This document shows, in pieces, positions 7,351 through 15,553 of a stretch of 51,576 bases of DNA (the first letter of the stretch is position 1; every line of letters begins with the position of its first letter). The notes under the pieces are model-generated. The model ran no database searches. It was not told the origin of the DNA and saw nothing but the letters and a program-made list of their open reading frames with translations. Both the position numbers and the translations under genes were made by a program. The DNA comes from Myxococcales bacterium (lineage in GTDB: Bacteria; Myxococcota_A; Polyangia; Polyangiales; Houyiibacteriaceae). The DNA lies in NCBI GenBank assembly GCA_020430775.1, contig JAGQJE010000182.1, positions 1-51,576 on the forward strand, written 5' to 3'.

Positions 7351-9591
7351 ATGAGCGAGGAGGATGACGCGCCGGAGGGCGCCCGCGCGCGGGAGGAAGA
7401 CCGCGGCGAGCGCGTCGACGTCATCGAGACGCTGCGCTCCTTCTTCGCGCGCCCGTTCGAGGCGTTCAGCGCGCGAGCCCCGGAGCCCGCGGTCGAGCCG
7501 GACCGCGGCGGTGAGCCGCAGACGCAGACCGCGCTGCTCGATTGGTGGCGCCGCGGGATGAGCGTGTGGGCCCCGGCGCCCGCCCGCGTCGGCGACGACC
7601 TGCTGACCGGCGTCGGCTGTTGGGTCGAGCTGAGCGCGCTCGTCCCGGCGCTGGTTCGGCCGCGGGGCGACGCGGTCCGTTTCTATCTCGACGGCCGCGA
7701 CGTCGGGACCGCGGCGTACCGTGGTGCCGCGGCCCGCCTGCCGATCCGCTGCCGCGACGCTGGCGTCTTCACGGTGAGCTGGGCTGTGCTGGGGGGGGCA
7801 GGCCGGGTGCTGCGGAGGTCGCGACCGGCGGAGCAGAGTCTGCTCCACGTCGCGGAAGATGCCCCGGTCGTGGCAGTCGACGCGGAGGCGCTCCTCGTCG
7901 CCGAAGCGGCGACGGCCAAGTACATCCGGGCCATACACGCGCGCGGCTGGCAGGTCGTGTGCTTCGACGCCGAGGGGGGCGGGCGGTGGGCGGAGGTCGC
8001 GGCCGCGATGGCGCGCCAGGAGCTACCCGCGACGGCGTACCTCGCGCGCCTCGGGGAGCCGGAGCTGCGCGCCATCGACGCGGACCACCGGCGCATCCTG
8101 CTCGAGGCGGAGCTGCACCGCGCGCGCGCGGACGGGGTGTGGGTCTGCGCCGTCCTGCTCCTCGACGACACCCCGCTCGCGGGCGCGCGCGACTTCGTCG
8201 TGCTGCGCGTCCCCCGCGCACCGCGGCGAGGCGAGCGGCAGGTCGGCGCGCTCTCGGCGAAGGACGCACGCGACGTCGAGCAGCTCCGAGATACCCTGCG
8301 CGCCTCGCAGCGGGACGCCCCGAGCGAGCTCGCGTTTCGCCTCGACAGCGTGACCCACACGCGCGCGTGCGACCGGAACGCCTGCCGCGTCGAGCTCGAC
8401 AACCAGCGCGCCCGAGAGGCCGTCTTCGACGCCATCGAGCGCGCGGCGCACACCGTTCGCTTACAGTTCTACATCGTCGAGGCGAGCGACTTCGTCGACC
8501 ACCTCGCCGTGCGCCTCGTCCGCAAGGCGCGCGAAGGCGTGCGCGTCGCCCTGCTCGTCGACGCCCTCTACTCGCGCCAGGGCGTGCTCGGCGCCGAGAA
8601 CCCCGTGCTCCAACAGCTCGGCGCAGAGCCGGGCATCGAGGTCCGCGCGACGAAGCCGCTCCCGACGCTCGGCAGCGTCGACCTGCGATCGGTCAAGGAG
8701 CGGGACCACCGCAAGATCATCCTCATCGACGAGCGGGTCGCGTTCGTCGGTGGCCGCAACGCCGGCGACCCGTACTACAAGGGCTTCGACGAGGTCCCGA
8801 TCACCGACTTTACGTCGCACGAGCGGATCCCCTGGCTCGACGCCCACGTCGAGGTGCGCGGCCGGCTGGTCGCGGAGATTCGGCGCGCGTTCGACGAAGG
8901 CTGGCGCGAGAGCGGCGGTGAGGCGTTGCCGGAGGCGCCGCCCCCGCGGGCGCGCTGGGTGCGCAACGAGCGCTGCCGGCTCGTCCTGCACGACGGCGTC
9001 AACGACGTCTACGGGCGCGCCGCGTACGAGGCGATGTTCGACGCGGCGCGAGATCGCATCTACGTGGTCAACGCGTTCCCCGTCTTCGGGCTGCTGCGCG
9101 ATGCGCTCTGCCGCGCGGCGCGGCGCGGCGTGCAGGTGACGATGCTGACCGGCTGTGCGCTCAGCCGGCGCGCGGACGGGAGCTTCTTTCCGGGTGGCCT
9201 ACACCGCGAGCTCTTCGAGTACATGATGAAGCAGCGCCTCGAAGAGTTCCTGCACGAGGGCGTCGCCATCTACGAGTACGCGACCCTTCCGTCGAAGATG
9301 AACGTCGCCCGAGGCGGGGTGGTGCGGCCCTACGTGCACGCGAAGGTGCTCGTCGTCGACGGCGAGGTCGCGAGCATCGGCTCCGCGAACCTCGACGCCA
9401 CCGCGAGCTACTGGGAGCGCGAGGCGAACGTGGTCATCGAGAACGGCCCGCTGCCCGCCGCGCTCGAGGCCGAGCTCGCCGCGATGTGCGCGCGCAGCCA
9501 CCGCATCGACCCGAGCTCGCCGACGTGGAAGCACGAGGCGCCGCAGCGCGAGCTCGTCGCGCGGCTGTGGCCGACGACACTCTACTCGTGA
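7351..9591 (+). CDS. phospholipase D / cardiolipin synthase-like protein
   Basis: A 746-residue PLD-superfamily protein with two HKD motifs: H453-R-K455-IILI-D460 followed by GGRN, and H663-A-K665-VLVV-D670 followed by GSANLD. Both active-site halves are intact. The C-terminal 400 residues form the paired PLD domains. The first about 350 residues are an unusual extension with a beta-rich module and no membrane helices, unlike cardiolipin synthases with two N-terminal helices. It lies 40 bases after the YhaN-like gene on the same strand. Most likely it is a phosphatidyltransferase or phospholipase, but a PLD-fold nuclease acting with the repair genes is possible. Confidence 0.85.
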   Translation: MSEEDDAPEGARAREEDRGERVDVIETLRSFFARPFEAFSARAPEPAVEPDRGGEPQTQTALLDWWRRGMSVWAPAPARVGDDLLTGVGCWVELSALVPALVRPRGDAVRFYLDGRDVGTAAYRGAAARLPIRCRDAGVFTVSWAVLGGAGRVLRRSRPAEQSLLHVAEDAPVVAVDAEALLVAEAATAKYIRAIHARGWQVVCFDAEGGGRWAEVAAAMARQELPATAYLARLGEPELRAIDADHRRILLEAELHRARADGVWVCAVLLLDDTPLAGARDFVVLRVPRAPRRGERQVGALSAKDARDVEQLRDTLRASQRDAPSELAFRLDSVTHTRACDRNACRVELDNQRAREAVFDAIERAAHTVRLQFYIVEASDFVDHLAVRLVRKAREGVRVALLVDALYSRQGVLGAENPVLQQLGAEPGIEVRATKPLPTLGSVDLRSVKERDHRKIILIDERVAFVGGRNAGDPYYKGFDEVPITDFTSHERIPWLDAHVEVRGRLVAEIRRAFDEGWRESGGEALPEAPPPRARWVRNERCRLVLHDGVNDVYGRAAYEAMFDAARDRIYVVNAFPVFGLLRDALCRAARRGVQVTMLTGCALSRRADGSFFPGGLHRELFEYMMKQRLEEFLHEGVAIYEYATLPSKMNVARGGVVRPYVHAKVLVVDGEVASIGSANLDATASYWEREANVVIENGPLPAALEAELAAMCARSHRIDPSSPTWKHEAPQRELVARLWPTTLYS

Positions 9592-9630
9592 GGTCGTGCG
9601 GCCTCAAGAAGGCGCGCGTCGCGTTTTGCA

Positions 9631-10917
9631 TCACCCGGCAGGAACGCCGAGCACTGCGGCGCCGAGGCTCGTCACCGCGAGCAGGGAGCCCAGCACCCGC
9701 ACCCTCCACCGCGTGGCGACCGGGTGGTGTTCGTGCGTGGCGGTCAACACCGCGACCAGGCATTGCATCGCGTAGAAGAGCGCAAACGCGCGAGACGCGA
9801 GGCTGATGACCGACAGCACGTCCGTACACCAGGTGACGGAGATGGTGGCGGCGCCGATCAGCGCATAGGCGGCCCGGGAGGGGAGGCGTCCCGACGCTAT
9901 CGTCCGGATAAGGCCGGCGCAGCCGGCGTCGTCGGCTACGGCGGCAGAGAACTGGCTGCCGATCGCCGCGAGGAAGACGAGGGTCGGGAGCACCACCGCG
10001 ACCGGAGTGACGAGCGCGATGATCGCGGTGACGTCGGTGCCGTAGTCGTGGCCGTCGAAGAGCGGCAGCATCAGCGAGACGAAGACCAGGTAGATGACGC
10101 TTGCGACGAGCTGCGCCGCGCGCATCGTGCGTACGCGCTGCTCGCGTGGGTGCGCCGACCCAAGAAAGCGCGACGTCTCGAAGCCCTGCACCACGATGAG
10201 CAGGCCCATCACGACCCGCGCGGAGTGCCAGCGGTCGCCCCCTGGAGACAACGCCGGCAGGGTGAAGGCGCCGCGCGCGATGAGTCCGAGCGCATGCGCT
10301 GCGAGCGCGCCGAGCAACGCCACGATCACGCCGAGGTTCAGGCTCACGGCGTAGGTCTCGACTCGCTCGAGCGCGCGCAGGCCCGCCGTCGCGCCGACCG
10401 CCGCGATCGTCACGAGCACGGCCGTCGTGAGCGCCCGGATCGCGGTCGGGTCATGCGCGCTGAAGCGATCGAGGACAAACGCCGACAGAAGCTGCAGGTA
10501 GTACGCGATCGAGATGATGTACGCGCCGGCCAACACGACGTGGGAAGCTCGCTCGATGCGCCGCACCCACTGGCGGTCACCGAACGTCCAATGCGGCTGC
10601 GTGCCCTCACGGTGCCCACGATGCAGCCGGTGCTCGGCCGCGTCTGCGCCGCCGTCCGCGTCGCGCTCAGCCCATCGGATGTTGAACCGGAGCATCGACC
10701 CGATCCCGTAGGCGACGAGGAGCAGCCCGCCCATCGCGAGCGGCGCATACGCGCCGGTGGCGCCTACCAAGAGCGGCGCCGAGATGAGAAAGCCGCTGCC
10801 CATGATCGACGAGAGCGGCGTGACGGTTGCCCGCCACGCGTCCGAGCCCCGGGCTCGCGGGCTGAGCGCTAGCAGCCCGCCGATGGCGAGCGCGACGAGG
10901 AGGATGGCGACGTTCAC
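9631..10917 (-). CDS. APC-like multi-pass membrane transporter
   Basis: A 428-residue integral membrane protein with about 11-12 hydrophobic segments. The IMGSGFLISAPLL stretch near residue 40 resembles the unwound TM1 glycine motif of amino acid-polyamine-cation permeases. The GTG at 10917 begins VNVAILLVALAIGG and has GAGG five bases upstream. An upstream GTG at 11091, overlapping the methyltransferase stop as GTGA, would add 58 Arg/Ala/Pro-rich residues without membrane character; it cannot be excluded because it would couple translation to the upstream gene. The substrate is not predictable. It converges on the PLD gene with a 39-base gap. Confidence 0.65.
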   Translation of the reverse strand: MNVAILLVALAIGGLLALSPRARGSDAWRATVTPLSSIMGSGFLISAPLLVGATGAYAPLAMGGLLLVAYGIGSMLRFNIRWAERDADGGADAAEHRLHRGHREGTQPHWTFGDRQWVRRIERASHVVLAGAYIISIAYYLQLLSAFVLDRFSAHDPTAIRALTTAVLVTIAAVGATAGLRALERVETYAVSLNLGVIVALLGALAAHALGLIARGAFTLPALSPGGDRWHSARVVMGLLIVVQGFETSRFLGSAHPREQRVRTMRAAQLVASVIYLVFVSLMLPLFDGHDYGTDVTAIIALVTPVAVVLPTLVFLAAIGSQFSAAVADDAGCAGLIRTIASGRLPSRAAYALIGAATISVTWCTDVLSVISLASRAFALFYAMQCLVAVLTATHEHHPVATRWRVRVLGSLLAVTSLGAAVLGVPAG

Positions 10918-11087
10918 GGGGCCTCGGCTTGGCGCAGCGATGGGATGCGCTCGGTGTGCCGGCTCGACCCGAAAAAGTCGAGTCCGCGTGCGCGAGACGT
11001 CTGATGCCGCAAGACCGGCGGCGGGAGCGGCCGGGGGTGCGCGTCCGTGTCCGCCTGGTACGGCGCGGACAGACCGGCGACGCGCCG

Positions 11088-11846
11088 TCACGCCGGGCGG
11101 TGGGCGCGGAAGCGCAGGCGGACGTAGTCGGCGACGGCGCGGCCGCTCGCGTCGACGAGCACGGTCTCGACCCGGCGCACGGCGTCGGCGAGCGTCGCCT
11201 CGCGTGCAGACGCGGGAACGCGGGCGAGGTGGTCGGCGGCGAAGGTCGCCATCCAGCCGGCGAACCCGGTCGGCAGCACCGTCGGGCGGCAGTGCGCGGC
11301 GATCGACTCGACGACGAAGCCCGCGCGCTCGAGCACCGCTCGGTGCGCCTCCGCGGTCGGGAAGTACCAGGGGTCGACGCCGTCCGAGCTGCCGCCGGCG
11401 TGTTCGATCGCGGCGTGCAGCGCGACGCGGATGGCGGCGCAGTTGCCGTGCCCGCCGAGCTCGGCGACGAAGCGCCCGCCCGGTCGGAGCACCTCGAACA
11501 CCCCGCGCGCGACCGCGTCAGCGCGGGGCATCCAGTGCAGCGCGGCGTTCGAGAACACAGCGTCGAAGGGCCCGTCGACGTCGAGCGCCTGCGCGTCGCC
11601 GACGCGCGCGTCGAGGCCGGTCGCCCGCGCGGCCTCGACCATCGAGGGTGACGCGTCGAGCGCGACGACCTCCGCGCCCCGCGCGACGATCTCGTGGGAG
11701 AGGGCGCCGTCTCCGGCTCCGAGGTCGAGCACGCGCTCGCCGGGCCGCGGATCGAGCAGGTCCACGGCCGGCACCCCGAGCGCCGGCACGAAGCGCGCGT
11801 TCTGCGCGTACACATCGGCCTGGAACGTGTGTCTCGCTTCGCTCAT
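11088..11846 (-). CDS. class I SAM-dependent methyltransferase
   Basis: A 252-residue methyltransferase. Motif I VLDLGAGDGALS lies near residues 40-51, an acidic residue ending strand 2 is in VVALDASPSM, motif II is FDAVFSNAALHWM, and motif III is VLRPGGRFVAELGG. The ALHWM string places it in the UbiE/Tam-like group of small-molecule methyltransferases, trans-aconitate methyltransferase being a close textbook relative. The ATG at 11846 gives MSEARHTFQADVYAQNARFVP, a typical family N-terminus. The permease gene follows on the same strand, so a two-gene operon is likely. The substrate is unknown. Confidence 0.85.
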   Translation of the reverse strand: MSEARHTFQADVYAQNARFVPALGVPAVDLLDPRPGERVLDLGAGDGALSHEIVARGAEVVALDASPSMVEAARATGLDARVGDAQALDVDGPFDAVFSNAALHWMPRADAVARGVFEVLRPGGRFVAELGGHGNCAAIRVALHAAIEHAGGSSDGVDPWYFPTAEAHRAVLERAGFVVESIAAHCRPTVLPTGFAGWMATFAADHLARVPASAREATLADAVRRVETVLVDASGRAVADYVRLRFRAHRPA

Positions 11847-12161
11847 CGGGTTCCTCGCCGGAGCGCCGGAGGCGCTGCGCGACCGCATGCTACTACGTGC
11901 GCGCTCGTGGATCGTCTCGGCCGCGGGCTCGGCGGCCACCAGGGTCTCTGAGCGCGGCGCGCGGCCCCGCATGCACGGGGCGGACCCGCGCGGGGCATCG
12001 ACACCCCGCATCCGCGCGGGGTTCACGGCCCCCGGCCGGCGGTTCTGCTAGGGTCGAGCTGCCACCACGCGCGACCGGCTCGCGGGTGCGCGTCGCCCGG
12101 GCCTTCGCCGTCGAACGCAGCGCCGCCCAACGCGCCAGCCACAGCGACAGGAGAGCACGCG
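11847..12161. promoter_or_regulatory. divergent intergenic region, ehu operon promoter side
   Basis: 315 bases between the divergent methyltransferase and ehuB genes with no supported gene. Two copies of CCGCGCGGGG, each containing the palindrome CCGCGCGG, lie at 11986-11995 and 12012-12021, 26 bases apart, about 140-175 bases before the ehuB ATG. They could be operator half-repeats or chance in GC-rich DNA. An AGGAG ribosome-binding site precedes ehuB at about 12150. No -10/-35 could be assigned with confidence. Confidence 0.35.
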
Positions 12162-13151
12162 ATGACCGACCGCACGACCCGCGCCGTCGAAGGCGCCGAC
12201 AGGCTGGAAGCCGCCGCGGACACGACAGACTCCGCGCCCATCTCGCGACGCCGCTTCCTCGCGGGCGTCGGCGCGACGTCGGTCCTCGCGGCGACGGGGC
12301 TCCTCGGGGCCGCGTGCACGAAGACCCACCCAACCGGCGGCGCGCCGAAGGCGGCGGGGGCGCCGAGCACGCTCGAGCGCGCGCGCAAGGCCGGCAAGAT
12401 CACGGTCGGCTACGCCGGCGAGGCGCCGCACAGCTTCCTGAAGGACGGCAAGCTCGAGGGCTCGGCCATCGCCATCGACGGCGCGGTCTATCGCGAGCTC
12501 GGCATCCCGAAGATCGACGGGGTGCTGGTCAGCTTCGGTCAGCTCATCCCGGGGCTCAAGGCCGGCCGCTTCGACGCGGTCAGCGCCGACATGTCCATCC
12601 TGCCGGACCGGTGCAAAGAGGTCGCGTTCTCGGAGCCGACCTTCCGGTACACGACGGCGTTGATGGTCGCCAAGAGCAACCCCAAGGGCCTCACCGACCT
12701 CGACTCGGCCAAGGCGAAGAACGCGCGCGTCTGCGTGATGGCCGGCGCGATCGAGGGGAGCTACGCGAAGCGGCTCGGCATCGACGCCACGGTGGTGGAT
12801 GACGCGCAGGGCGGGATGGACGCGCTCGTCGCGGGGCGCTTCGACGCGTTCGCGCTCACGGCGGTGTCGCTCAACTGGATGGCGAAGCAGCAGCCGACCG
12901 CGCCGGTCGAGGTGACCCCCTCGTTCGTGCAGGTCATCGACGGGGTCCCGCAGGTCGGCGCGGGCGGGGCGACCTTCCGCAAGGAGGACGAGGATCTCGT
13001 CGCCGCCTTCAACTCGAAGCTCGCGCCGATCACTCACGACAAGGAGCGCTACCTCTCCCTCACCAAGCAGTTCGGGTACACCGAGGCCGAGATGCCGAAC
13101 CCGAAATTCACCACCGCCATCCTGTGCAAGGGCGTGCCCCGCAGCACATGA
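12162..13151 (+). CDS. ehuB: ectoine/hydroxyectoine ABC transporter substrate-binding protein
   Basis: A 329-residue periplasmic solute-binding protein of SBP family 3. A twin-arginine signal, S28-R-R-R-F-L, is followed by a hydrophobic stretch ending at a lipobox-like site before C52, so it is probably a Tat-exported lipoprotein. The mature part opens with a KAGKITVGYAGEAPHSF strand and contains IPGLKAGRFDAVSADMSILPDRC, close to the characteristic EhuB segment. The order binding protein, permease, permease, ATPase matches the rhizobial ehuBCDA operon. The ATG at 12162 follows AGGAG. The TGA overlaps the next ATG. Ectoine specificity is inferred from similarity and gene order. Confidence 0.85.
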   Translation: MTDRTTRAVEGADRLEAAADTTDSAPISRRRFLAGVGATSVLAATGLLGAACTKTHPTGGAPKAAGAPSTLERARKAGKITVGYAGEAPHSFLKDGKLEGSAIAIDGAVYRELGIPKIDGVLVSFGQLIPGLKAGRFDAVSADMSILPDRCKEVAFSEPTFRYTTALMVAKSNPKGLTDLDSAKAKNARVCVMAGAIEGSYAKRLGIDATVVDDAQGGMDALVAGRFDAFALTAVSLNWMAKQQPTAPVEVTPSFVQVIDGVPQVGAGGATFRKEDEDLVAAFNSKLAPITHDKERYLSLTKQFGYTEAEMPNPKFTTAILCKGVPRST

Positions 13152-13882
13152 GCGAGACGCTCGACCGAGTCCTCGACGTCCTACCGAGCTTTCGCGGCGG
13201 CCTGCTCATCACGGTCGAGCTGACCGTCGGCGGCATGGCGCTGATGTTCGCGCTGGCGTTCGTGCTCGGCCTGCTCGGCGGCTCGCCGTGGCGAGCGGTC
13301 CGTGCCGTGTCGCAAACCATCGTCGAGGTCTTCCGCGGCACCTCGCTCGTCGTGCAGCTCTTCTGGCTCTTCTTCGTGCTGCCTCAGCTCGGCTACCGGC
13401 TCGACCCGCTCTTCTGCGGCATCCTCGCGCTCGGCCTGAACTACGGCGCCTACGGCGCGGAGATCGTCCGAGGCGCCATCGCCGCCGTGCCGAGGGCCCA
13501 GCGCGAGGCGGCGATCGCGATCGGCTTGTCGCCCGCGCAGCGCTTCCGCAAGGTCATCTTCCCGCAGGCGTGGGTGCAGATGATCCCGCCCTTTTCGGTG
13601 CTCTCGATCCAGCTCCTCAAGGGCTCGGCGATGGCGTCGGCGATCACGCTGACCGACCTCACGTTCCAGGCGAAGATCCTCCGCAACGCGACGGGCAACA
13701 CCGCCCTCGCGTACGGGGTCGTGCTCTTGCTCTACTTCGCGCTCGCGCTCGCCATCGCGGGGACGATGAAGCTGCTCGAGGCGCGGGCGAAGCACCGGCT
13801 CGGCCTGCCGACGGGGCTGCCCTCGGTGCTGCGGCTCGGTGGGTCGCGTAAGGCGCCCGCGGCGTCTGGGGGCGCGTCGTGA
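13148..13882 (+). CDS. ehuC: ectoine/hydroxyectoine ABC transporter permease EhuC
   Basis: A 244-residue inner-membrane permease of the HisMQ/GlnP type with about five transmembrane segments. The EAA loop is visible as GAIAAVPRAQREAAIAIGLSPAQRFRKVIFPQA at residues 115-147, the contact surface for the ATPase. VEVFRGTSLVVQLFWLFFVLP is the usual HisM-family segment upstream. The ATG at 13148 overlaps the ehuB stop (ATGA) and the stop overlaps the ehuD GTG (GTGA). The C-terminal 25 residues are a polar Ala/Gly/Ser-rich tail. Assignment as EhuC rather than another polar amino acid permease rests on position behind ehuB. Confidence 0.85.
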   Translation: MSETLDRVLDVLPSFRGGLLITVELTVGGMALMFALAFVLGLLGGSPWRAVRAVSQTIVEVFRGTSLVVQLFWLFFVLPQLGYRLDPLFCGILALGLNYGAYGAEIVRGAIAAVPRAQREAAIAIGLSPAQRFRKVIFPQAWVQMIPPFSVLSIQLLKGSAMASAITLTDLTFQAKILRNATGNTALAYGVVLLLYFALALAIAGTMKLLEARAKHRLGLPTGLPSVLRLGGSRKAPAASGGAS

Positions 13883-14520
13883 TCTGGAGCTGGCAGACCG
13901 CGTGGGACGTCTTGCCGGTGCTCCTCCGAGGGTTCGAGGTGACGCTCCTCGTGACCGTGCTCGGCTCCCTCCTCGCGACCGTGCTCGGCCTCTTCGCCGC
14001 GATGGTCCTGCAGAGCGGCGTCCGCGCCATCACGTACCCGCTCTCGTTCGCGCTGACCTTCATCCGCTCGACCCCGCTCGTCGTGCAGCTCCTCGCGATC
14101 TACATCGGCGTGCCGTCGATGACGCCGCTGCACATCGGCATCCTCGTCATCGGGGTGCACTACACGACCTACATGTCCGAGGCGTACCGCGCCGGCATCG
14201 ACGCCGTGCCGCGCGCCCAGTGGGAGGCTTGCGTCGCGCTCTCGCTCCCGAAGCACCGCACGTGGTTCGCGGTCGTCATCCCGCAGGCGGTCCGCAACGT
14301 CCTGCCCGCGCTCGGCAACAACGTCATCTCGATGTTCAAGGACACCCCCTTTCTCACCGTCATCACCGTGACCGAGATGGTCCGCGTCGCGCAGAACTAC
14401 GGCAGCGCGCACTTCCGCTACATCGAGGCGTTCACGCTCGCCGGGGCGATCTTCCTCGCCGCGAGCTACCCGACCTCGGTCTTGCTGCGCAAAATGGAGG
14501 CCCGCCTTGCCAGAGCCTGA
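13879..14520 (+). CDS. ehuD: ectoine/hydroxyectoine ABC transporter permease EhuD
   Basis: A 213-residue HisMQ-family permease. The EAA-loop sequence AGIDAVPRAQWEACVALSLPKHRTWFAVVIPQAVR lies at about residues 107-141, and FIRSTPLVVQLLAIYIGVP precedes it. Translation starts at GTG 13879, overlapping the ehuC stop by GTGA. It pairs with EhuC as the heterodimeric channel. Its last 14 bases overlap the TTG-initiated ehuA, and the Shine-Dalgarno of ehuA sits inside this coding sequence. Confidence 0.87.
   Translation: MIWSWQTAWDVLPVLLRGFEVTLLVTVLGSLLATVLGLFAAMVLQSGVRAITYPLSFALTFIRSTPLVVQLLAIYIGVPSMTPLHIGILVIGVHYTTYMSEAYRAGIDAVPRAQWEACVALSLPKHRTWFAVVIPQAVRNVLPALGNNVISMFKDTPFLTVITVTEMVRVAQNYGSAHFRYIEAFTLAGAIFLAASYPTSVLLRKMEARLARA
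14496..14509 (+). promoter_or_regulatory. ribosome-binding site and TTG start of ehuA
   Basis: GGAGG at 14496-14500, six-base spacer, then TTG at 14507-14509, all inside the 3' end of ehuD. It supports a rare TTG start over the in-frame ATG at 14573, which would lack this site. Confidence 0.7.
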
Positions 14521-15334
14521 CACCCACGACGACGGCGCCCCGGAGCGCGAGGGCGAAGGCGAGCGCCGCCCGATGGTGCGCTTCGAGCGCGTCGTGAAGC
14601 GCTACGGCGACCACGTCGTGCTCGACCACCTCGACTTCTCGGTCGCGCGCGGCGAGCGCGTCACCCTCATCGGCCCCTCGGGCTCCGGCAAGACCACCAT
14701 CCTGCGGCTGCTGATGACCCTCGAGCGGGTGACCGACGGGGTGATCTTCGTCGACGAGGAGCCGCTCACCCACGTCCGCCGCGGGGGCGAGTGGGTCCCG
14801 GCGAGCGAGCGCCACCTGAGGGCGCGGCGGCGGAAGATCGGGATGGTCTTTCAGCACTACAACCTCTTCCCGAACATGACCGTGCTGCAGAACCTCATCG
14901 AGGCCCCGGTGCATGTGCTCGGCCGCTCGAAGGAGGCCGCGACGGCGCGCGCGCGCGAGCTGCTCGAGATGGTCGGCATGGAGGAGAAGCTCGACGCGCA
15001 CCCCTCGCGCCTGTCCGGTGGCCAACGGCAGCGCGTCGCCATCGCGCGGGCGCTCGCGATGGAGCCTGAGGTGCTCTTGCTCGACGAGGTCACCTCGGCG
15101 CTCGACCCCGAGATCGTGAGCGACGTGCTCGACGTGCTCCGCCAGATCGCGCGGACGACGGACATCACGATGCTGATCGTCACGCACGAGATGCGGTTCG
15201 CCCGCGACGTCTCGCACCGCGTGATGATGTTCGACGCCGGCCGCATCGTCGAAGACGGCCCCCCGGACAAGATCTTCACCGACCCCGACGAAGACCGCAC
15301 CCGCCGCTTCCTGCAGGCCATCGTCGAAGGCTGA
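14507..15334 (+). CDS. ehuA: ectoine/hydroxyectoine ABC transporter ATP-binding protein
   Basis: A 275-residue ABC ATPase with Walker A GPSGSGKTT, Q-loop MVFQHYNLF, signature LSGGQRQRVAIARAL, Walker B VLLLDEVTSAL and H-loop IVTHE, all intact. It energises the EhuCD channel. The TTG at 14507 with a perfect GGAGG is preferred; it adds 22 mostly acidic and proline residues before the conserved MVRFERVVKRYG, where an ATG at 14573 would begin. An insertion after the Walker A lobe (LTHVRRGGEWVPASERHLRARRRK) resembles that seen in EhuA proteins. It ends the operon; no ectoine-degradation genes follow, which suggests uptake for osmoprotection. Confidence 0.87.
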   Translation: MPEPDTHDDGAPEREGEGERRPMVRFERVVKRYGDHVVLDHLDFSVARGERVTLIGPSGSGKTTILRLLMTLERVTDGVIFVDEEPLTHVRRGGEWVPASERHLRARRRKIGMVFQHYNLFPNMTVLQNLIEAPVHVLGRSKEAATARARELLEMVGMEEKLDAHPSRLSGGQRQRVAIARALAMEPEVLLLDEVTSALDPEIVSDVLDVLRQIARTTDITMLIVTHEMRFARDVSHRVMMFDAGRIVEDGPPDKIFTDPDEDRTRRFLQAIVEG

Positions 15335-15361
15335 GCTTGATGGGTCAATGGCTTCGCCTTC

Positions 15362-15374
15362 GGCTCGCGGAGCC
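15362..15374 (+). terminator. short hairpin after ehuA
   Basis: GGCTC-GCG-GAGCC forms a perfect 5-bp stem 27 bases after the ehuA stop. No T-run follows, so intrinsic termination is doubtful. The preceding CTTCGCCTTCGGCTC recurs near 16877-16892 after the next gene. Confidence 0.3.
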
Positions 15375-15401
15375 AGCCACGCGCCCGCCCTCGCCGCCGT
15401 G

Positions 15402-15488
15402 CCCGACCCCGCGCCCGATCCCGATCCCCATCCCGACCCCGCGCCCCATCCCGTGCCTGCACCCGATCCCGTTCCCGATCCCCCGCCC
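15402..15488 (+). repeat. CCCGNN hexamer array upstream of secreted-protein gene
   Basis: CCC recurs every 6 nt at 15402, 15408, 15414 and so on to 15486 (one unit broken at 15456), with units such as CCCGAT, CCCGTT and CCCCAT. It occupies most of the gap between ehuA and the secreted-protein gene. The opposite strand has the G3N3 quadruplex pattern. Confidence 0.85.
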
Positions 15489-15553
15489 GCGCCGTTGACA
15501 GGCGGCGGGTCGCCGACGGACCCTGTCCAAACTACAGCGAAAAGGGGGGCATC

